Source: Metapseudomonas resinovorans DSM 21078 (GTDB taxonomy: Bacteria; Pseudomonadota; Gammaproteobacteria; Pseudomonadales; Pseudomonadaceae). From it: 64,000 nucleotides of DNA. Positions 56,908-64,000 of the stretch are shown here, piece after piece (position 1 is the stretch's first letter; every line of letters begins with the position of its first letter). The notes under the pieces were generated by a model, which saw only the letters and a list, made by a program, of their open reading frames with translations, ran no database searches and had not been told where the DNA came from. Both the position numbers and the translations under genes were made by a program. The stretch spans positions 1 to 64,000 of the forward strand of contig NZ_AUIE01000007.1 of assembly GCF_000423545.1 (NCBI RefSeq), given 5' to 3'.

Positions 56908-57122
56908 CCTGCATCCGCTTCGGCGGGGCCATCGTCTGTGTCAGCCCGAACTTCCGCCTGCCACTCGAGGATGGCCGGCGGGTGTTCATGGAATGGCACA
57001 GCTACCTGGGCCCAACCTTCTTCCACGACCGCGCCATGTCTCGCATCAACGAGACTTGGTACGAAGACCCCTTGATTTGCAAGGCGCTCGACTGGTTCAC
57101 CGGTCGCGGCTGCCGCGCATAG
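56904..57122 (+). CDS. Hypothetical protein, 72 residues
   Basis: ATG at 56904 overlaps the previous stop (ATGA). The protein reads MTCIRFGGAIVCVSPNFRLP and ends in LICKALDWFTGRGCRA. Similar small proteins with an IRFGGAIVC start are common in Pseudomonas phages near xis. Function unknown. Confidence 0.6.
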   Translation: MTCIRFGGAIVCVSPNFRLPLEDGRRVFMEWHSYLGPTFFHDRAMSRINETWYEDPLICKALDWFTGRGCRA

Positions 57123-57139
57123 CCCCGAGGTATCCCACA

Positions 57140-57352
57140 ATGAGAAAGGAACTGATCAAGATCAGCGAGTTCCAGCGGCGCAAATGGGGCGAGAACGGCA
57201 CTCCGCTATGCTCCCAGGCTATCCGCAACCAACTGCGCGACCGCAAGCTGCCCGGCGAGCGGGTCGGTAAAATCTGGTACGTCGACTGGGCTGCCTACAC
57301 CCGGCAGACCGGCAATCCCCTGGTCGACATGGTGTTGAAAGGAGCGGCCTGA
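57140..57352 (+). CDS. Excisionase
   Basis: This 70-residue basic protein starts at ATG 57140 (MRKELIKISEFQRRKWGENG). KISEFQRRKWG, ATIRNQLRDRKLPG-like sequence (AIRNQLRDRKLPGERVGK) and IWYVDWAAYTRQTG match the winged-helix excisionase fold. It overlaps the integrase start by 1 bp and should direct excision. Confidence 0.85.
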   Translation: MRKELIKISEFQRRKWGENGTPLCSQAIRNQLRDRKLPGERVGKIWYVDWAAYTRQTGNPLVDMVLKGAA

Positions 57353-58458
57353 TGGTGCCACGACCCAGGAACAAGGCGAACAGGGGGCTGCCGCCCAACC
57401 TGTACTTCGACAGCAGGCGCGGCACCTACCGATTCCGCCGGCCCACGGACGGGAAGTGGTTCCAGTTCGGCCGGGATCGCGGCGCCGCCATCGACGCGGC
57501 CCACCAGTTGAACGCCACCTTCATGCAGGGAACCGACTTGGTGGCCACCGTCCTGGGTGAGGAGAAGGTCACCCTCTCCGACTTCCTCGGCACCTACGAG
57601 AAGGACATCCTGCCGCCCCGGGAACTGGCCAAGGCCACGCTCGACCTGTACGGCGTGCGCTTCAAGCAGATCCGCGCCACCCTGGGCGTCCGGGCAATCG
57701 ACGAGATCACCATCAAGATGATCGCCGACTTCCTCGAGCCGCTTACACCCCGCGCCAGCAACCAGGCCCGCGCCATCCTGGCGGACGTGTTCACCCACGC
57801 CGCCGCGCGCGGCCTGGTGCCGGACAACCCGGCGGCGAACACCATCCCGAAGATCGAGAAGAAGACGCGCAAGCGCCACACCCTGGAGGGCCTGAAGCTG
57901 ATACGCCGGCGCGCCCCGCACTGGCTGCAGAACGCTATCGACCTGGCGCTGATCACCGCGCAGCGCCGCGGCGACATCCTCAACATGAAGTTCGAGGACG
58001 TGAAGGACGGCTACCTGTACGTGGTGCAGAGCAAGACCGAGAAGGCCTCCGACGCCGGCTGGCTGAAGATCAAGGTCACCCCGCAACTGGCCGCCGTGCT
58101 GGCGCGCTGCCGTGACGACGTGCTGTCGCCCTACCTGATCCACCGCCGGCCGGAGCGGAAGAAGAAGCGCGAAGGCAAAGACCACTGGACCAAGGTCGAC
58201 GAGCGCTTCCTGACCCGCGCCTTCAAGGACGCCAGGGACGAAGCCGGGTGCTACAAGAGTTGGAAGGAAGAGGAGATGCCGGGCTTTCACGAGATCCGCG
58301 CCCTCTCCCTGCACCTCTACAAACGGGCGGGTAAGGACGGGCAGAAGATCGCCGGACATGCCAGCGGGGATATGACGCGCAATTACCAGAAAGACCACGC
58401 GGAAGTGGTCTGGTCCGAAGTGGAAGCCGACCTGGATATTGCGGAAATTGCGGGCTGA
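57352..58458 (+). CDS. Phage integrase (tyrosine recombinase)
   Basis: This 368-residue protein has an N-terminal arm-binding domain (NRGLPPNLYFDSRRGTYRFR), a SAM-like core-binding domain (DFLGTYEKDILPPRELAKAT) and the catalytic set Arg in ITAQRRGDILN, Lys in VVQSKTEKASDAG, HxxR in GFHEIRALSLH, His in IAGHASGDMT and Tyr in RNYQKDH. It lies 88 bp from attR and acts on the tRNA-Pro site. Confidence 0.95.
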   Translation: MVPRPRNKANRGLPPNLYFDSRRGTYRFRRPTDGKWFQFGRDRGAAIDAAHQLNATFMQGTDLVATVLGEEKVTLSDFLGTYEKDILPPRELAKATLDLYGVRFKQIRATLGVRAIDEITIKMIADFLEPLTPRASNQARAILADVFTHAAARGLVPDNPAANTIPKIEKKTRKRHTLEGLKLIRRRAPHWLQNAIDLALITAQRRGDILNMKFEDVKDGYLYVVQSKTEKASDAGWLKIKVTPQLAAVLARCRDDVLSPYLIHRRPERKKKREGKDHWTKVDERFLTRAFKDARDEAGCYKSWKEEEMPGFHEIRALSLHLYKRAGKDGQKIAGHASGDMTRNYQKDHAEVVWSEVEADLDIAEIAG

Positions 58459-58459
58459 G

Positions 58460-58489
58460 TTTTGCGCGTATTTTGCGCAAGTTTTGCGC
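58460..58489 (+). repeat. Three TTTTGCGC repeats (integrase arm sites)
   Basis: TTTTGCGC occurs at 58460-58467, 58471-58478 and 58482-58489, an 11-bp pitch, just after the integrase stop. A fourth copy is on the other att arm at 6529-6536. This suits arm-type binding sites of the integrase. Confidence 0.6.
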
Positions 58490-58506
58490 ACGCCTCAGAA
58501 ATGAAA

Positions 58507-58540
58507 AAGGCTCAAGCCGCTAAGTGCTTGAGCCTTCTCA
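58507..58540. terminator. Integrase terminator
   Basis: AAGGCTCAAGC (58507-58517) pairs with GCTTGAGCCTT (58526-58536) with an 8-nt loop and flanking A/T. It ends the early operon before attR. Confidence 0.8.
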
Positions 58541-58546
58541 GAAATA

Positions 58547-58624
<78 letters not shown>

Positions 58625-58708
58625 CGTTTTGTAGCTCGCTCCGGATCACCGGAAGCGGAGCGAACTATACATTAAGCTTTTGAATTGTGGAAGGTTTTTT
58701 TGAAAACT

Positions 58709-59065
58709 TCACTTCCGCAATACGTGAAGGACATCCTCGAGCTCGGAGATCATCTGGCGGATGAGCTGCTTGTACTGCGTGGTGTCTTCCTTGGCTTCGT
58801 CTCCGGAGAGGCGCTGGCGCGCCCCGCCGATGGTGAAGCCTTGATCGTATAGCAGCGCCCGGATCTGCCGAATCATCAGCACATCCTGGCGCTGGTAGTA
58901 GCGCCTGTTCCCGCGCCGCTTTACCGGGTTGAGCTGGGGAAATTCCTGCTCCCAGTAACGCAGCACATGGGGCTTGACTGCGCAGAGTTCACTAACTTCG
59001 CCAATAGTGAAGTAACGCTTGCCTGGAATCGGCGGTAACTCGTCGTTATGACTTGGTTCCAGCAT
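58709..59065 (-). CDS. MerR-family regulator
   Basis: This 118-residue protein starts at ATG 59065 ([20 protein letters not shown]), overlapping ihfA by 20 bp. [20 protein letters not shown] and [20 protein letters not shown] are the MerR HTH and wing. No metal-binding cysteines follow. It is the conserved gene after ihfA in pseudomonads. Confidence 0.88.
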   Translation of the reverse strand: MLEPSHNDELPPIPGKRYFTIGEVSELCAVKPHVLRYWEQEFPQLNPVKRRGNRRYYQRQDVLMIRQIRALLYDQGFTIGGARQRLSGDEAKEDTTQYKQLIRQMISELEDVLHVLRK

Positions 59066-59348
59066 AAGCTTCGACCCTGGCTTTGAGTTTCTGCCCTGGA
59101 CGGAAAGTGACCACACGGCGAGCCGTGATCGGGATTTCCTCTCCTGTCTTCGGGTTTCGGCCAGGCCGCTGACGCTTGTCGCGCAAGTCGAAATTGCCGA
59201 ACCCGGACAACTTCACCTGTTCGTTGTGCTCCAGCGCCTGACGGATTTCCTCGAAGAACAGCTCCACCAATTCCTTGGCTTCCCGTTTATTCAGGCCAAG
59301 CTCTTCATAAAGACGTTCAGCCATCTCAGCTTTCGTCAGAGCCCCCAT
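59046..59348 (-). CDS. ihfA: Integration host factor alpha subunit
   Basis: This 100-residue protein has the HU/IHF fold: [40 protein letters not shown], then [20 protein letters not shown], the DNA-bending arm with its proline. It pairs with IhfB, bends DNA and also assists phage integration. It starts 3 bp after pheT on the same strand. Confidence 0.96.
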   Translation of the reverse strand: MGALTKAEMAERLYEELGLNKREAKELVELFFEEIRQALEHNEQVKLSGFGNFDLRDKRQRPGRNPKTGEEIPITARRVVTFRPGQKLKARVEAYAGTKS

Positions 59349-59351
59349 ACG

Positions 59352-61730
59352 CTACTTCCTTAACGTGGCATTGAACCTGTCTTCCAGCGAGGTGACGATG
59401 TTTTGCGTTGTGTTGTTCACCTCATCGTCAGTAAGAGTGCGCGATGGATGCTGCCAGGTCAAGCCGACCGCCAAGCTTTTTCTAAGCGGATCAATGCCTT
59501 TACCGTGATACACGTCAAATAGCCTGAGGTCAGTCAGCCATTCGCCGGCCGCTTCACGGATGGTGGCGAGCACCGACTCGGCGGCAACGTCGCGATCCAC
59601 CAGCAGGGCGAGGTCACGGCGCACTTCAGGGAAGCGCGAAAGTTCGCTGAACTTCGGCAGCTTGCCTTGCATCACTTCGGCCAGTACCAGCTCGAACATG
59701 TAGACCGGCTGATCCAGGTCCAGTGCCTTGGCGAGCTCCGGGTGCAGTGCACCGAGGAAGCCAACCAGGCGCCCTTCTCTTTCGATGCGAGCGGTCTGAC
59801 CCGGATGAAGGGCAGGATGTTCGCCCGCCACGAAGCTGAACGCACCGAGGTTGCCAGCAGCGCCGAGGATGGCCTCTACATCCGCCTTGGCATCGTAGAA
59901 GTCGATCGCGTCACGACCGTGAGCCCAGCCTTCCGGTAGACGGGAACCACACAGAACGCCAGACAGCATCGGCTCTTGCTTCAGGCCTTCGAGTTGGCCA
60001 ACGAAGCGCAGGCCGCTTTCGAACAGGCGCACACGGGACTGCTGGCGATTGAGGTTGTGCTGCAGTGCACTGACCAGGCCCGGCCACAGCGAGGAACGCA
60101 TGGCGGCCATGTCTGCAGAGATGGGGTTGGCCAGCATCAGCGGCTTCACGCCCGGATTGAACAGCTCGAACAGCTTCGGATCGATGAAGCTGTAGGTAAT
60201 GGCTTCGTGGTAGCCGCGAGCCACCAGCAGGCGACGCAAGGCCGGCAATTCGACAGCCGCCTCGGAACGTGCGCGGGGCGCGAGGCGGGCTTGCGGGTAA
60301 CGAACCGGCAGGCGGTTGTAGCCATAGAGACGGCCCAGCTCTTCGATCAGGTCCACTTCCAGGCTGATGTCGAAGCGGTGACTCGGCACTTCAACGCTCC
60401 ATTGGCCGGCACCTTCAGCGGTGACCTTCAGGTCCAGCGCGGTGAGCAGGCGCTCGATTTCAGCAGCGTCCATCTCCATGCCCAGCATCTGGGTGATGCG
60501 ATCGGCACGCAGGGTTACCGGCGCAACGTTCGGCAGATGCTCCTGGCTGGCGGCTTCGATGATCGGACCGGCTTCGCCGCCAACAATTTCCAGCAGCAGG
60601 CCGGTGGCGCGCTCCATGGCTTCGCGGGCGAGTTGGAAGTCGACACCACGCTCGAAGCGGTGGGACGAATCGGTATGCAGGCCGTAGGAACGTGCCTTGC
60701 CCGCGACAGCAATGGTGTCGAAGAAGGCGCTTTCCAGGAACAGATCGCAGGTCTTGTTGCTGACGCCGCTGTGCTCGCCACCCATGACGCCGGCGATGGC
60801 CAGGGCACGGTTGTGGTCGGCGATGACCAGGGTGTCGGGACGCAGGGTGACTTCCTGGCCGTCCAGCAGGACGAGCTTCTCACCCTCCTCCGCCATACGT
60901 ACGCGGATGCCACCATTGATCTCGGCGAGATCAAAGGCGTGCATCGGCTGGCCGAGTTCAAGCATCACGTAGTTGGTGATGTCGACTGCGGCATCGATGC
61001 TGCGCACTTCGGAGCGACGCAGACGCTCGACCATCCAGAGCGGAGTCGGGCGGGACAGGTCGACGTTGCGGATCACGCGACCGAGATAGCGCGGGCAGGC
61101 AGCCGGTGCAGACACTTCGACCGGACGCACTTCGTCATGGGCCGGTGCAACAGCGGCAACTTGCGGACGGGTAACCGGAGCGGCATAGAGCGCACCCACT
61201 TCGCGAGCGAGGCCGGACAGGCTCAGGCAGTCGCCACGGTTCGGGGTCAAGCCCAGCTCGATGATCACGTCATCCAGGCCCAGGTAGGCGCGAACGTCCT
61301 GCCCAACAGGCGCATCGGCAGCCAGTTCCATCAGGCCATCGTTTTCATCGCTGATCTGCAGTTCGGAAGCAGAACAGAGCATGCCGTTGGACTCGACGCC
61401 ACGCAGCTTGGCTTTCTTGATCTTGAAGTCGCCCGGCAGTTCAGCGCCGATCATGGCGAAGGGGATCTTCAGGCCGGGGCGCACATTCGGCGCGCCACAC
61501 ACAACCTGCAAGGTCTCGGTGCCATTGCTCACCTGGCAGACGCGCAGCTTGTCGGCGTCCGGGTGTTGTTCGGTGCTCAGCACCTCGCCCACGACCACGC
61601 CACTGAAGGCACCGGCTACCGGAGTAACGCTGTCGACTTCAAGGCCAGCCATGGACAGACGAGCCACCAGCTCGTCGCGGGATACCTGCGGGCTTACCCA
61701 GCTCCGCAGCCATTGTTCACTGAATTTCAT
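59352..61730 (-). CDS. pheT: Phenylalanyl-tRNA synthetase beta subunit
   Basis: This 792-residue protein has the tRNA-binding domain at the N-terminus (VVVGEVLSTEQHPDADKLRV), the B3/B4 editing domain, B5 domain and the C-terminal anticodon-binding fold (FPEVRRDLALLVDRDVAAES). It forms the alpha2beta2 enzyme with PheS that charges tRNA-Phe. Length is normal. Confidence 0.97.
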   Translation of the reverse strand: MKFSEQWLRSWVSPQVSRDELVARLSMAGLEVDSVTPVAGAFSGVVVGEVLSTEQHPDADKLRVCQVSNGTETLQVVCGAPNVRPGLKIPFAMIGAELPGDFKIKKAKLRGVESNGMLCSASELQISDENDGLMELAADAPVGQDVRAYLGLDDVIIELGLTPNRGDCLSLSGLAREVGALYAAPVTRPQVAAVAPAHDEVRPVEVSAPAACPRYLGRVIRNVDLSRPTPLWMVERLRRSEVRSIDAAVDITNYVMLELGQPMHAFDLAEINGGIRVRMAEEGEKLVLLDGQEVTLRPDTLVIADHNRALAIAGVMGGEHSGVSNKTCDLFLESAFFDTIAVAGKARSYGLHTDSSHRFERGVDFQLAREAMERATGLLLEIVGGEAGPIIEAASQEHLPNVAPVTLRADRITQMLGMEMDAAEIERLLTALDLKVTAEGAGQWSVEVPSHRFDISLEVDLIEELGRLYGYNRLPVRYPQARLAPRARSEAAVELPALRRLLVARGYHEAITYSFIDPKLFELFNPGVKPLMLANPISADMAAMRSSLWPGLVSALQHNLNRQQSRVRLFESGLRFVGQLEGLKQEPMLSGVLCGSRLPEGWAHGRDAIDFYDAKADVEAILGAAGNLGAFSFVAGEHPALHPGQTARIEREGRLVGFLGALHPELAKALDLDQPVYMFELVLAEVMQGKLPKFSELSRFPEVRRDLALLVDRDVAAESVLATIREAAGEWLTDLRLFDVYHGKGIDPLRKSLAVGLTWQHPSRTLTDDEVNNTTQNIVTSLEDRFNATLRK

Positions 61731-61767
61731 CCTGCTCTCCTAAGGGAATCGTTTCGGACACTACGAC

Positions 61768-62866
<1,099 letters not shown>

Positions 62867-62878
62867 ATTGTCGGGGAC

Positions 62879-63235
62879 TTAAGCCAGAACGGCCTTAGCT
62901 TTCTCGACAATCGCAGCAAACGCCGCTTTTTCGTTCACTGCCAGGTCGGCCAGAACCTTACGGTCGATCTCGATGGCAGCTTTTTTCAGGCCAGCGATCA
63001 GGCGGCTGTAGGACAGACCGTTCTGACGAGCACCAGCGTTGATACGAGCGATCCACAGAGCGCGGAACTGACGCTTGCGCTGACGGCGGTCACGGTAGGC
63101 GTATTGGCCAGCCTTGATTACCGCCTGCTTGGCAACGCGGAACACACGCGAACGTGCGCCGTAGTAGCCTTTGGCGAGTTTCAGAATCTTTTTGTGACGC
63201 TTGCGAGCGATGACGCCACGCTTAACACGAGCCAT
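62879..63235 (-). CDS. rplT: 50S ribosomal protein L20
   Basis: This 118-residue basic protein starts [20 protein letters not shown] and includes [20 protein letters not shown], typical of L20. It binds 23S rRNA early in assembly and in many bacteria represses its own operon. It follows rpmI. Confidence 0.97.
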   Translation of the reverse strand: MARVKRGVIARKRHKKILKLAKGYYGARSRVFRVAKQAVIKAGQYAYRDRRQRKRQFRALWIARINAGARQNGLSYSRLIAGLKKAAIEIDRKVLADLAVNEKAAFAAIVEKAKAVLA

Positions 63236-63264
63236 GAGTAAACTCCTCTAAAATCTTGACCAGA

Positions 63265-63459
63265 TTAACGAACGCGCAGCATGCGCTCTACTTTGCGGAC
63301 GTCAGACGGGTGCACCAGGGTGCAGCCGCGCAGCTGACGCTTACGCTTGGTAGTCATCTTGGTCAGGATGTGGCTCTTGAAAGCGTGCTTGTGCTTGAAG
63401 CCGGAAGCGGTCTTCTTGAAGCGCTTCGCAGCACCGCTCTTGGTTTTCATCTTTGGCAT
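63265..63459 (-). CDS. rpmI: 50S ribosomal protein L35
   Basis: This 64-residue protein starts at ATG 63459 ([20 protein letters not shown]) and ends [20 protein letters not shown] plus Arg. Length and sequence are normal for L35. Confidence 0.97.
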   Translation of the reverse strand: MPKMKTKSGAAKRFKKTASGFKHKHAFKSHILTKMTTKRKRQLRGCTLVHPSDVRKVERMLRVR

Positions 63460-63520
63460 GTTCGGATACTCCGCATTCAATCAATACATATAACCGCAAG
63501 GCCTGCCAGTGCCCTGGGGG

Positions 63521-64000
63521 TTATTTTCGCTTTTTGGGGGCGATGACCATCATCAGCTGGCGTCCTTCCAGCTTAGGATGCTGCTCTACGGTGCCGTATT
63601 CGACGAGGTCAGCTTCGACCCGCTTCAACAGCTCCAAGCCCAGCTCCTGGTGGGCCATCTCACGACCGCGGAATCGCAGGGATACCTTGGCCTTGTCCCC
63701 TTCACTTAGGAAACGTACCAGGTTGCGTAGTTTTACCTGGTAATCCCCTTCTTCCGTCCCTGGACGAAACTTGATTTCTTTAATCTGCTGCTGGTGCTGG
63801 TTCTTCTTTGCCGCAGCGGCCTGCTTCTTCTTCTCGAAGAGGTGCTTGCCGTAATCCATGATCCGGCAAACAGGCGGCACCGCATCGGCAGAAATCTCTA
63901 CCAGATCCAGCTTGGCTTCTTCAGCAGCGCGAAGCGCTTCATCAATCGAGACGACGCCAATTTGCTGGCCGTCAGCACCAATCAACCGCACCTCACGAGC
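63521..64000 (-). CDS. infC: Translation initiation factor IF-3 (5' end off window)
   Basis: The frame is open through the right edge ([15 protein letters not shown]...). [40 protein letters not shown] and [20 protein letters not shown] are IF-3 signatures. The natural start, usually AUU, lies just beyond 64000. It heads the infC-rpmI-rplT operon. Confidence 0.97.
   Translation of the reverse strand, partial: AREVRLIGADGQQIGVVSIDEALRAAEEAKLDLVEISADAVPPVCRIMDYGKHLFEKKKQAAAAKKNQHQQQIKEIKFRPGTEEGDYQVKLRNLVRFLSEGDKAKVSLRFRGREMAHQELGLELLKRVEADLVEYGTVEQHPKLEGRQLMMVIAPKKRK

Overview
The right-hand 5.4 kb (about 58.6-64.0 kb) carries infC-rpmI-rplT-pheS-pheT-ihfA, a MerR-type regulator and a tRNA-Pro(GGG) gene, all reading leftwards. 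This order, the high GC content and the codon use point to a Pseudomonas chromosome. Between 6365 and 58594 lies a complete temperate siphophage of about 52.2 kb. It is inserted at the 3' half of the tRNA-Pro gene and bounded by a perfect 48-bp direct repeat (attL 6365-6412, attR 58547-58594). The intact tRNA is the right-hand copy.

Left of attL (1-6364) is older accessory DNA. It holds an IS3-family end that cuts the tail of an HNH nuclease gene, a three-gene GmrSD-like (DUF262/DUF1524/HNH) operon, and an IS1182-family element whose transposase is broken at a run of 19 G. It ends with a putative integrase tail, short direct repeats and a terminator next to the att site, the same layout as at the prophage's own integrase end. 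It may be the remnant of another tRNA-Pro element.

Prophage late genes (6.8-32.5 kb, minus strand) read from right to left in the order regulator, lysis genes, terminase, capsid, connectors, tail. Details include a protease-capsid fusion with an internal ribosome site, a lambda-like G/T frameshift at GGGAAAG, a GTA-like tail tip set (DUF2460, DUF2163, NlpC/P60, hub), and a three-gene sugar/methyl-transfer insert among the head-tail genes. Replication genes (32.5-36.9 kb) include DnaT- and DnaC-like proteins, a Ref-type nuclease, a DUF1064 nuclease and a second tyrosine recombinase.

Control region: a cro-like gene and a cI-like gene diverge over three operators spaced exactly 24 bp apart. Two more copies of the operator, with the same promoter layout (TTGACG-N17-AATAAT), lie 4 kb away and drive the rightward early operon, giving a lambda-like OR/OL pair. 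The repressor overlaps a HipA-like kinase gene and a third unknown gene, followed by two lipoproteins, a zinc-ribbon protein and a membrane/coiled-coil protein that are likely expressed in the lysogen.

The rightward early operon (42.1-58.5 kb) contains the most striking element: a diversity-generating retroelement (44.8-47.8 kb) with two variable target genes, an Avd-like protein, a template repeat and a reverse transcriptase. Against the 100-bp template the two variable repeats show 16 substitutions, every one at a template adenine. Unusually, the targets are small DUF1566-like proteins in the early region, not tail fibres. Two DNA methyltransferases, a minus-strand cassette (PAPS-reductase-like, ISL3-transposase-like, membrane protein), a homing-type HNH gene, many small unknown genes, an excisionase and the integrase complete the prophage.
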